NCBI GenBank assembly: GCA_021802825.1
Contig: JAJZRG010000031.1
Location: forward strand, 1-40,890
DNA from: Chloroflexota bacterium
Lineage (GTDB): Bacteria; Chloroflexota; Limnocylindria; Limnocylindrales; CSP1-4
Direction: 5' to 3'
DNA length: 40,890 nucleotides
A model generated the notes under the pieces. It ran no database searches, was not told where the DNA came from, and worked only from the letters and a program-made list of their open reading frames with translations. Position 1 is the stretch's first letter. Each line of letters opens with the position of its first letter. Of this stretch, positions 15,639-23,700 are shown piece by piece. A program made the translations under genes and the position numbers.

Positions 15639-16453
15639 CAGGCTACCTCCAGCGGCATCGGGTGTGGGTTGACGGGGCGTGAGCGACGTCGTGCGAGCAG
15701 GGCCAGGCCGATGGCGAGGATGCCGATCGCGATCCCGATCAGCTGGGCCGTCTTGAGGCCGAACAGGACGCTCGGCTCGTCGCGCAGGAAGAAGAGGGCG
15801 AAGCGGATGGCGGCCAGGCCGCCGAGATAGGACGCGGCGAGGGCCCCGGGCACGGTCAAGGCGGCCCGGCGCCTGAGCGACCAGAGCACGACGAACAGGC
15901 CGAGGAGCGCGAGCGCCTCGTAGGCCTGCGTGGGGTGGAGCGGCGTGCCCAGCGGTGCCATGGCCCCCGGGTTGCGGTAGACGACGGCCCAGGGGACGGT
16001 CGTCGGGATCCCGGCCGAGTCGCCGCCGATGAGGCATCCCACGTGGCCGATCGCCTGGCCGACGGCCGCCGCGGGCGCCGCAACGTCGAGGGCAGTCAGC
16101 CAGTCGACGCCGCGTCGCCGGGCGAGGACGACGATCGCGATGAGGCCCGTCGCCAGGCCGCCGTAGAAGGACAGGCCCCCGGTCCAGACCATGAGCAGGT
16201 GGGCCGGGTGGGCGGCCAGGTCGGGCAGGCCGTTCTGGAGGACGTAGAGGAGCCGCCCGCCGACGAGCGCCGCTGCGGCAACCCACAGGACGGAGTCGGC
16301 GACCAGGCCCGCGGGAAGCCTCCGCCGACGGGTCTCGTGATCGGCGACGGCGTACGCGACGAGCATCGCGAGGGCCAGCGTCAGGCCGTACCAGCGGATG
16401 TCCGTGCCGGCAACGCGGAACGCGACCGGGTCGATGTCGATGACAAACGGCAC
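15638..16453 (-). CDS. lgt: prolipoprotein diacylglyceryl transferase-like protein
   Basis: 271 residues with seven membrane segments. The N-terminus IRWYGLTLALAMLVAYAVA, then AAALVGGRLLYVL, LSFYGGLATG and HPTQAYEALALLGLF, is typical of Lgt, which attaches diacylglycerol to lipoprotein Cys. The usual GRxGNFxN segment reads GQAIGHVGCLIGGDSAG, so it belongs to a diverged subgroup. An Lgt in a cupredoxin operon, opposite a lipoprotein gene sharing the control region, suggests a dedicated lipidation enzyme for this system (inference). A housekeeping lgt may exist elsewhere. Confidence 0.85.
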   Translation of the reverse strand: MPFVIDIDPVAFRVAGTDIRWYGLTLALAMLVAYAVADHETRRRRLPAGLVADSVLWVAAAALVGGRLLYVLQNGLPDLAAHPAHLLMVWTGGLSFYGGLATGLIAIVVLARRRGVDWLTALDVAAPAAAVGQAIGHVGCLIGGDSAGIPTTVPWAVVYRNPGAMAPLGTPLHPTQAYEALALLGLFVVLWSLRRRAALTVPGALAASYLGGLAAIRFALFFLRDEPSVLFGLKTAQLIGIAIGILAIGLALLARRRSRPVNPHPMPLEVA

Positions 16454-16462
16454 GGATGGTCC

Positions 16463-16978
16463 TCAGCGGCGACCGTTCGCGCCCGGCAGCAGGTCCAGGG
16501 CGCGCAGGAGGATGGCAGCCACCGCGAGGCTCGTGGCCGTGATGGCGAGCCAGGTCGCCACGCTCGGCGCGTCGTTGACGATGGCCAGCAGGACCAGCAG
16601 GGCCGCCAGCACGATCGCCACCAGCACCCACGGCCAGGCGCCCCTGCGAGCGCCGCCGCCGTGGCCGGGCTCGTCGCGCCGCTCGATCCGGCCGCGGTAG
16701 CGGCCCATGCCGCAGGTGAACCGGACCTCGCCCGGACCGGCGGCGGGGAGATCGACGACGGTGTCGGCGCCCGGCGCGAGGTGCCGGATGAGCCTGGGCT
16801 CCGAGAACACCACGCGGTCCGAGCACTCGTGGGCGTCGAGCCGGTGGAACACGAGGCGGAGCGGGACGCCGGCCCGGGCCTCGACGACGCTCGGGTGGTA
16901 GCCGTTCGCCACGACGATATCGATGATTTGCGGGCCGTCGTCGCCCCCGAGCCTGCGCTGGACCGCGCTCAGCGCCAT
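16463..16978 (-). CDS. cupredoxin-domain membrane protein
   Basis: 171 residues. An N-terminal cupredoxin-like domain (about 15-100) carries VVANGYHPSVVEARAGVPL, HRLDAHECSD and RFTCGMGRYRG, giving His, Cys and Met candidates for a copper site, as in cupredoxin domains linked to copper ATPases. Two membrane helices follow (about 115-132 and 139-158). It overlaps the upstream small membrane gene by 10 bases and is followed by Lgt. No signal peptide precedes the domain, so its sidedness is uncertain. Copper binding is likely; function is unknown. Confidence 0.78.
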   Translation of the reverse strand: MALSAVQRRLGGDDGPQIIDIVVANGYHPSVVEARAGVPLRLVFHRLDAHECSDRVVFSEPRLIRHLAPGADTVVDLPAAGPGEVRFTCGMGRYRGRIERRDEPGHGGGARRGAWPWVLVAIVLAALLVLLAIVNDAPSVATWLAITATSLAVAAILLRALDLLPGANGRR

Positions 16979-17163
16979 GCGAGCGCTCCGATCCCTGCGA
17001 ACAGGATCGCGGCAACCACCAGCAGGACCAGCCACGTCGCGGGGTGGGCCATGACGCCGACGACGGCGCCCGCGCAGGTCATCGTCACCGCGCCGCCCGC
17101 GACCACGAGGTCGAGCGCGAGCAGCGCGACGATGCCGATCACCACGAAACTGGCGATGTCCAT
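16969..17163 (-). CDS. small two-helix membrane protein, first gene of the cupredoxin-Lgt operon
   Basis: 64 residues that are nearly all hydrophobic: helices about 4-26 and 39-61, with a single Cys in VTMTCAGAVVG. The ATG at 17163 has no ribosome site and sits 6 bases after the -10-like GATGGT of the TCA promoter, so the mRNA is probably leaderless. It overlaps the next gene by 10 bases. No family is recognised. Confidence 0.72.
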   Translation of the reverse strand: MDIASFVVIGIVALLALDLVVAGGAVTMTCAGAVVGVMAHPATWLVLLVVAAILFAGIGALAWR

Positions 17164-17169
17164 TGCCGA

Positions 17170-17222
17170 ACCATCGAGGAGCCAGATGAACGCCGGATGA
17201 GGCGCCGGTAATGCGCGGCTGA
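17170..17222 (-). promoter_or_regulatory. TCA-type 11-bp repeat promoter of the cupredoxin-Lgt operon (leaderless)
   Basis: Minus-strand boxes TCA (17222), TTA (17211), TCA (17200) and TCA (17189) are exactly 11 bp apart, four in a row. GATGGT (17175-17170) begins 11 bases after the last box and the ATG follows 6 bases later. It is the longest array in the series and faces the plus-strand array at 17306-17347. Confidence 0.68.
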
Positions 17223-17305
17223 GAAGCGCACGTCGAGGCCTCTGGGCCCGCCGGGGACGGACCGGGCACCATCAGCCGAAGCGCGGCCGCGCTCCAGTGC
17301 ACTTC

Positions 17306-17347
17306 TCACGGGGCGCTCACCCCACTCTCACCTCGCGCAGCCACGCT
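17306..17347 (+). promoter_or_regulatory. TCA-type 11-bp repeat promoter of the lipoprotein operon (leaderless)
   Basis: TCA at 17306, 17317 and 17328, exactly 11 bp apart, each followed by C. CACGCT (17342-17347) begins 11 bases after the last box and the ATG at 17356 comes 8 bases later with no ribosome site. Confidence 0.68.
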
Positions 17348-17355
17348 CGGTTCCC

Positions 17356-17841
17356 ATGAAGACCCTGGCCACGACGCTCCTGCTCACCGCCGCCGCGCTC
17401 GCCGCCTGCACCTCCTCGGGCGCATCCGCGGCCGGCAGTGGCAGTTCAGCCGCGCCGTCACCGGCGGCCAGCCCCGGCGGCGCCGCCGGAGCCGCCGGGG
17501 CCGCCTCCCAGGCTCAGCAGGTGAGCGAGGCGAACGGCGTGACCGTCACGGCCACCTGGGGCGGCCCATCGGCAGGCGGCGTGCTCGATGTGGTGATGGA
17601 CACGCACTCTGGCTCGCTCGACGGTATCGACCTCGCCCCGGCCACCCTCCGGAACGATCGGGGCCAGCAGATCGTGGGCGCGTCGTGGAGCGCGCCCACG
17701 GGCGGCCACCACCGGGCCGGCCGGCTCACCTTCACTGGCGACGCCGCACCCGTCGTTCAGGGCGCAGTCTGGGTCGAGCTCGTGTTGCCCAATGTCGGCG
17801 GCGTGCCGGAGCGGGTGTTCCGGTGGGGGACTGGGGCATGA
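17356..17841 (+). CDS. secreted lipoprotein
   Basis: 161 residues. The N-terminus has a lipoprotein signal peptide ending in the lipobox LAAC (Cys 17), then a Ser/Ala/Gly-rich spacer (about 19-52) and a compact beta-rich domain (about 55-160) with VTVTATWGG, VLDVVMDTHSGSLDGIDL and WVELVLPNVGG. The domain resembles small extracytoplasmic domains of unknown function in copper and cytochrome operons. It would be lipidated by Lgt; a divergent lgt shares its control region. Its stop overlaps the next start (ATGA). The true ligand is unknown. Confidence 0.82.
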   Translation: MKTLATTLLLTAAALAACTSSGASAAGSGSSAAPSPAASPGGAAGAAGAASQAQQVSEANGVTVTATWGGPSAGGVLDVVMDTHSGSLDGIDLAPATLRNDRGQQIVGASWSAPTGGHHRAGRLTFTGDAAPVVQGAVWVELVLPNVGGVPERVFRWGTGA

Positions 17842-18338
17842 CCGCCATCTCGCCGTGGCTCCAGGCAGAGGCCACCGTCGGGCGGCGGGCCCTCGCCGTT
17901 GGGATCGTGGCCGGCGTCTCGCTGCTCGGCACGTACCTCGGGATCATCACGCTCGCCCAGGGTGGTGCCCACGCGCTCGATCAGTTCCGGGCGGATGCGC
18001 CGTTCGTGCTGGCGGTCACGCTCGGCTTCGGCACCCAGGTCGCCCTGTTCGTCGAGCTGCGGCGGACGGCGGCACGCCATCGGCGGGACAGGGCGATGAC
18101 CGCCGCCAGCACCGGCACGAGCGCCGCCGCGATGCTCGCCTGCTGCGCCCATCACGTCGCGGACCTGCTGCCCCTGCTCGGCGTTTCGGCGGCGGCCGTC
18201 TTCCTCGACAGATACAAGGAGCCCCTGCTGATCCTGGGGGTCGTCATGAACGGGGTCGGTGTGGCCGTGCTCTGGCGCGAGCTGCGCCGGGCGCGCCGAG
18301 CCTGCGAGATCGCGGACCAGGCCAGCCGAGCGGCGTGA
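17838..18338 (+). CDS. four-helix membrane protein with CCAHH motif
   Basis: 166 residues with about four membrane segments (about 20-42, 54-72, 94-112, 125-145). The third helix contains MLACCAHHVADLLPLLG, with paired Cys and paired His in the membrane, a plausible metal-transfer or redox site. It is co-translated with the lipoprotein. No family is assigned with certainty; mercury or copper transport proteins with paired Cys are a loose analogy only. Confidence 0.7.
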   Translation: MTAISPWLQAEATVGRRALAVGIVAGVSLLGTYLGIITLAQGGAHALDQFRADAPFVLAVTLGFGTQVALFVELRRTAARHRRDRAMTAASTGTSAAAMLACCAHHVADLLPLLGVSAAAVFLDRYKEPLLILGVVMNGVGVAVLWRELRRARRACEIADQASRAA

Positions 18339-18363
18339 CGGCGCCCCCTCGGCGACCGTCGCG

Positions 18364-18546
18364 TCAGCCTGCCAGCGCGCGGATGGCCAGCACGATCCCG
18401 GCGCCGACCGCGGCGAGCAGCACCAGGCGGGGGCCCGAGGATCGGTCGTGGTGCTGGGCCTCCGGCAGCAGATGGCCGGCGCCGAGGGCCGCGACGCCAC
18501 CATCGAGCGTGGAGAAGAAGGGCAGGATGGCGGCGATGACGATGAT
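18364..18546 (-). CDS. 60-residue ZIP-like membrane fragment with apparent ATC start
   Basis: The minus-strand frame has no ATG, GTG or TTG near its beginning, yet AAGGAG stands 6 bases before an ATC codon at 18546. The product is hydrophobic at both ends and contains STLDGGVAALGAGHLLPEAQ. The GAGHLLPEA string resembles the first metal-binding helix region of ZIP-family metal transporters, which are normally about 250 residues. It lies 27 bases after the NarK stop. It is either a remnant of a zip gene or a real microprotein with a rare start codon. Confidence 0.35.
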   Translation of the reverse strand: MIVIAAILPFFSTLDGGVAALGAGHLLPEAQHHDRSSGPRLVLLAAVGAGIVLAIRALAG

Positions 18547-18573
18547 GGCCGGCTCCTTCGGCTATGGCCCGCT

Positions 18574-19905
18574 TCAGGTTGCGGCACTGCCCGCGACGGC
18601 GGTGGTTCGGGAACTCCAGCGGCCCAGCCACCACACGAGTGGCAGCGCCAGGAGAGCCAGCACCGCGAACGGCAGGAACCCGCGAGCGTACGCCTCGGGC
18701 CCAGCCACGGAACCCGTGACCAGGCCCATGACGGGCGGGATCACGAAGCCGCCGAGGGCGCCGATCCCGCCGATCCAGCCTGATGCGCCGCCGACCGCCG
18801 ACGGGACGTACGAGGGCACGAGCTTGAACACGATCGCGTTCTGGAGGCCCATGCCCGCCCCGACTGCCAGCGTCGCGGCGAGGGAGACGGCGAACGTGCC
18901 CGACATGGCCAGGACCAACGTCGCGACCGCCATGAGCAGGAAGTTGCCGATCAGCGCGTAGCGGATCGAGAGCCGGTCGGACGCCATGCCTCCCGCCACG
19001 CGCACGACCGCAGCCAGGAGCGAGAAGGCCGCCGTGAGCAGCCCGGCATCACGCAGGCTCGAGGCGTACATCGAACCCCAGAACGACGGCAGCCACGTTG
19101 TGAACGCGAGGAACCCGCCGAAGGACACGAAGTAGAAGCCCACCAGCGCCCAGGTGGCGGGGAGGGCCGCAGCGGTCCTCAGCCCCTCGACGGCGCTGCC
19201 GCGCGGGACAAGGTCACTCCCGCCGAGCCCCACGAGCCGGGCGGGATCGTCGGTGCGATGCCCTCCGTCCCGGAGCTGGAACCACGGGGCGTCCTTGATG
19301 AACAGCGCATAGGCGATCGTGACCGCGAGCAGAACGGCGAACCAGACCGCGTAGGCGCCGAGAAGGCCGATCGCGCCGACCGCCAGGGGCAGCATCATGG
19401 TCGAGAGGCCGGGGCTCGTGTTGCCAAGGCCCCCGTACAGCCCGAGGGCACCGCCCTGCTCCTTCTTCGGGAACCAGTACGAGACCTGGGCGATGCCGAC
19501 CGAGAACGTGGCGATGCCGCACCCGATGAGCATCCCGAGGAGCATCAGGATGGGGTAGGTGCCGTCCATGTGGCCCGGGTACGAGGTGGCGATCAGCGCC
19601 AGGAGCCCGACGACGCCGGCATTCGTCAGGAGCAGGAGCGCCAGGAGGGGCCGCTTGCCGCCGACGCGGTCAACGGCCGCCCCGAACGGGATGCGGAGCA
19701 GCGAGCCGGTCAGCGAGGGGATCGCTGCCAGGAGCCCGGCCTGGAACGGCGTGAGGTGCAGGAGCTCAGTGAACTTGGGCACCAGCGGCCCGAAGATCGA
19801 GACACCGGCGAAACCCCCGAAGAAGCCCAGCGTCGCCAGCCACATCGCGCTGTGCCGCGACCCCCGGATGAGCTGTGCCTCGCCCTTCGTCCCGGAGCCT
19901 GTCAT
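18574..19905 (-). CDS. narK: NarK-type nitrate/nitrite MFS transporter
   Basis: 443 residues with twelve membrane segments, a major-facilitator transporter. The motif GLYGGLGNTSPGLSTMMLPL matches the nitrate signature of the NNP/NarK family, and RIPFGAAVDRVGGKRPLL is the MFS loop motif. NarK proteins import nitrate or exchange it for nitrite at the cytoplasmic membrane. It diverges from the regulator-narGHJI genes across a 72-base control region with a shared -10. GAGG lies 6 bases before the ATG. Confidence 0.93.
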   Translation of the reverse strand: MTGSGTKGEAQLIRGSRHSAMWLATLGFFGGFAGVSIFGPLVPKFTELLHLTPFQAGLLAAIPSLTGSLLRIPFGAAVDRVGGKRPLLALLLLTNAGVVGLLALIATSYPGHMDGTYPILMLLGMLIGCGIATFSVGIAQVSYWFPKKEQGGALGLYGGLGNTSPGLSTMMLPLAVGAIGLLGAYAVWFAVLLAVTIAYALFIKDAPWFQLRDGGHRTDDPARLVGLGGSDLVPRGSAVEGLRTAAALPATWALVGFYFVSFGGFLAFTTWLPSFWGSMYASSLRDAGLLTAAFSLLAAVVRVAGGMASDRLSIRYALIGNFLLMAVATLVLAMSGTFAVSLAATLAVGAGMGLQNAIVFKLVPSYVPSAVGGASGWIGGIGALGGFVIPPVMGLVTGSVAGPEAYARGFLPFAVLALLALPLVWWLGRWSSRTTAVAGSAAT

Positions 19906-19962
19906 CTCGTGCCTCGCGTCCTCGAAACCGCGCGGCGGCAGGTCGCGCCGCTATTTTGCACA

Positions 19963-19970
19963 ATTATAAT
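19963..19970. promoter_or_regulatory. bidirectional consensus -10 between narK and the nar regulator
   Basis: ATTATAAT contains TATAAT on both strands (plus 19965-19970, minus 19968-19963), inside the only clearly A+T-rich stretch of the window (19951-19970). On the plus strand the ATG at 19978 lies 7 bases after the -10, predicting a leaderless regulator mRNA; on the minus strand it leaves a leader of about 50 bases for narK. An imperfect dyad with outer TTGC and GCAA surrounds it and may bind the regulator. Confidence 0.65.
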
Positions 19971-19977
19971 GCGCGCA

Positions 19978-20709
19978 ATGGCTGAGTTCGCAAGCGATCC
20001 ATTCCACCTCCTGGCCGCTGACAGCCGTGCCGCGCTGCTGCGCGCGCTCCGCGCGAGCGATCACCCGCTGTCGGTCGACGAGGCGGCGGCCGTCGTGGGG
20101 ATCGGTGCCAGCACCGCCCGCTCGCACCTCGCGTTGCTGGTGACCGCGGGCCTCGTGACGCGCCAGGCCGAGCGGCGGCCGCACGCAGGGCGTCCCGTCA
20201 TGCGCTACGCCGCGGCCCCCCAGTCTCCGTCGGCCGTCGCCGCGGGGGCGCACGACGACCTGGCCCAGCTCCGCAGCCTCGCGAGTCTGCTCGCGGGCCA
20301 CATGGGCACCGCCGCCGATCCTGCTGCGGCAGCTCGGATGGCCGGTCAACGGTGGTCCGATGAGCTTGCCGGCCAGGACGCCGGGAGCTCTTCGGCTGAC
20401 CCCGTCGCCCGCCTCGCCGGGATGCTTGAGCGACTCGGGTTCGAGCCGGAGCAGCCGCGCGCGGACCAGATCTGGCTCCGGCGCTGCCCGTTCGAGGAGG
20501 TGGCGCGCCAGCATCGGGCGGTGGTGTGCGGCGTGCATCTGGGTATGCTGCAGCAGACGCTCGAGCGGCTCGGGGAGGACCCGGAGGGAGTGAGCCTCGA
20601 GCCCTTCGCGGTGGAGGACCCGCTGTTGTGCATCGTTCGGCTCGCGACGACCGGCGACGACGGCGCCGCCAGCGAGGGCGTGAACCCGGGAGGTCGTAGC
20701 CATGGTTGA
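19978..20709 (+). CDS. HTH regulator with C-terminal Cys motif (ArsR/SufR-like), next to nar
   Basis: 243 residues. The N-terminal winged helix (about 8-75) reads LLAADSRAALLRALR, VDEAAAVVGIGASTARSHLALL and VMRYAAA. The C-terminal part has C170 (RRCPFEEVA), C184 with H187 (VVCGVHLGMLQ) and C218, a pattern seen in SufR-like regulators that may ligate an iron-sulfur cluster. It overlaps narG by 8 bases and faces narK, so it probably controls nitrate respiration in response to oxygen, nitric oxide or redox state (inference). ATG at 19969 is also in frame, but it overlaps the -10; 19978 is preferred. Confidence 0.82.
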   Translation: MAEFASDPFHLLAADSRAALLRALRASDHPLSVDEAAAVVGIGASTARSHLALLVTAGLVTRQAERRPHAGRPVMRYAAAPQSPSAVAAGAHDDLAQLRSLASLLAGHMGTAADPAAAARMAGQRWSDELAGQDAGSSSADPVARLAGMLERLGFEPEQPRADQIWLRRCPFEEVARQHRAVVCGVHLGMLQQTLERLGEDPEGVSLEPFAVEDPLLCIVRLATTGDDGAASEGVNPGGRSHG

Positions 20710-23700
20710 GAAGCCGCGCGCCGAGATCGGCTCCGAGCCGCACGTGCGGGCCGTGCTGCGCACCCGGCGGCTGCTTCAGCCTGCCGCCATCTCCGAGGAC
20801 CTGCGGACCATCACGCTCGAGGGCGGCCGCTCGGCCGACGTCTTCTACCGCGACCGCTGGAGCCACGACCGCATCGTGCGCTCCACCCACGGGGTGAACT
20901 GCACCGGGTCGTGCTCCTGGAAGATCTATGTCAAGGACGAGGTCATCACCTGGGAGACCCAGCAGACCGACTACCCCTCGGTCGGCCCCGACTCGCCCGA
21001 GTACGAGCCCCGGGGTTGCCCCCGGGGGGCCGCGTTCTCCTGGTACACGTACTCGCCCACGCGCGTGCGCTACCCGTACGTCCGCGGCGTGCTCCTCGAG
21101 GCGTACCGCGAGGCGCGCGCCCGCCTCGGGGATCCCGTCGCCGCCTGGGCGGAGCTCGTGGGCGACCCGGAGCGCCGGCGCCGCTACCAGCGGGCGCGCG
21201 GCAAGGGCGGCCTGGTCCGCGCGAGCTGGGACGAGGCGCTCGAGATCGTCGCCGCGGCCCAGGTCCACACGATCATGGCCCACGGTCCCGACCGGGTGGC
21301 CGGCTTCTCGCCGATCCCCGCGATGTCGATGGCCTCGCACGCCGCCGGCGCCCGCTACACGTCGCTCATCGGCGGGACGATGCTCTCGTTCTACGACTGG
21401 TACGCGGACCTGCCCATCGCCTCGCCCCAGGTGTTCGGCGACCAGACCGACGTGCCCGAGTCCGCCGACTGGTGGAACGCCTCGTACCTGGTGATGTGGG
21501 GTTCGAACATCCCGGTGACGCGGACGCCGGACGCGCACTTCATGACCGAGGCGCGGTACCGCGGCCAGAAGGTCGTCGTCGTCAGCCCCGACTACGCGGA
21601 CAACACCAAGTTCGCCGACGAGTGGCTCCCGGCCAATCCCGGCACCGACGGCGCCCTCGCGATGGCCATGGGCCACGTGATCCTGCGCGAGTGCTTCGTG
21701 GACCGCGAGGTCCCGCGCTTCCGCGACTACGTGAAGGCGTTCACGGACCTCCCGTTCCTGGTCACGCTGCGCGAGCGGCCGGGCGGGGAGGGGGCGTGGC
21801 TGCCGGACCGCTTCCTCACCGCGGCCGATCTCGGCGGCGCCTCCGAGGGCGACGCCTGGCGGCCCGTGGTGTTCGACGCGGCCACCGGGGCGCCCGCCGC
21901 CCCGAACGGCACCCTCGGCGACCGCTACACGGCCGCGGGGGCCGGCCGCTGGAACCTCAACCTTGGTGACATCGACCCGCTGCTCTCGTTCCTCGAGGGC
22001 GGCGAGCCCGTGGCCGTGGACCTTCCCCGCTTCGACATCAGCGACGGGCCGAACGAGGGCGGCTCGGTCGTTCGCCGGGGCGTCGCGGCGCGGCGCATCG
22101 GCGGGCGCCTTGTGACCACGGTGTACGACCTGCTGCTCGCCCAGTACGGCGTCGGCCGCGACGGGCTGCCGGGCGACTGGCCCGCCGGCTACGACGACCC
22201 GGCGCCGTGCACACCGGCCTGGCAGGAGCCGATCACCGGCGTCCCGGCCGCGCAGGCCGCGCGAATCGCGCGCGAGTTCGCGGACAACGCCGAGCGCTCC
22301 GGTGGCCGCTCGATGATCGTCATGGGGGCGGGGGCCAACCACTGGTTCCACTCCGACCAGATCTACCGCGCCATGCTCGCGCTGACGACCCTCACGGGCT
22401 GCCAGGGCGTCAACGGCGGCGGCTGGGCGCACTACGTCGGCCAGGAGAAGGTCCGCCCATTCACCGGCTGGGCCCAGCTCGCCTTCGGCCTCGACTGGGT
22501 CCGCCCGCCGCGCCAGATGGCCGGCACGGCATTCTGGTACCTCGCCACCGACCAGTGGCGCTACGACGGCTTCGGCGCCGACGAGCTCGCCACGCCGCTC
22601 GGACGAGGGCTGTTCAAGGGCCGCGCCCTCGCCGACGCACTCGTCCAGTCCGTCCGGATGGGCTGGCTGCCGTCCTACCCGACCTTCGACCGCAACCCGC
22701 TCGACCTCGTGGCCGAGGCCGAGACCGCGGGCGAGGACCCGGTCGCGGCGACGGTCCGCAAGCTCGTCAACGGGCGGCTGCGCTTCGCCGCGGAGGACCC
22801 CGACGATCCGGCCAACTTCCCGCGCGTGCTCACCGTCTGGCGGGCCAACCTGCTGGGCTCGTCGGGCAAGGGCAACGAGTACTTCATCCGCCACCTGCTC
22901 GGGTCGGACGCCGCCGTCCGCGCCGCGGAGACGCCCGAGGACCGCCGGCCCGTCGACGTGGCCTGGCGGCCGGACGCGCCCGAGGGGAAGCTCGACCTCC
23001 TGGTCTCGCTCGACTTCCGCATGACCTCGACCGGGCTCTACTCGGACGTGCTGCTCCCGGCGGCCACCTGGTACGAGAAGTACGACCTCTCGTCCACCGA
23101 CATGCACCCCTTCGTCCACGCATTCACGCCGGCGATCCGACCGCCGTGGGAGACGCGCACCGATTACGACGCCTTCGTGGCGATGGCGCGGGTGTTCAGC
23201 GCCCTCGCCGGGCCGCGCCTCGGCGTGCGGCGCGACCTGGTGGCAACGCCGCTCCAGCACGACACCCCGGGCGAGACGGCCCAGCCGGGCGGGCGCGTCC
23301 TGGACTGGCGCCGCGGCGAGTGCGAGCCCGTCCCGGGGCGCACCATGCCCAACCTGGTCGTGGTCGAGCGCGACTACGGCGCCGTGGCCGAGATGATGAC
23401 CGCGCTGGGCCCCAAGGTCGAGGCGCTGGGCACCACGGTGAAGGGGGTCACCCTCAAGCCCGTGAGGGAGGTCGAGGAGCTTGGGCGCACCTGCGGCACC
23501 GTGCGCGGCGGCGTTGCCGACGGCCGGCCCAGCCTCGCGCGCGCCGAGCAGGCGTGCGAGGCGATCCTCGCGCTGTCGGGGACCACCAACGGCAGGATCG
23601 CGGCCGAGGGCCTCGGCGTGCTCGAGCAGCGGACGGGCACCCCGCTCGCCGACCTCGCCGAGGACCAGTCCGGGCGCCGGATCACCTTCGCGGACACCCA

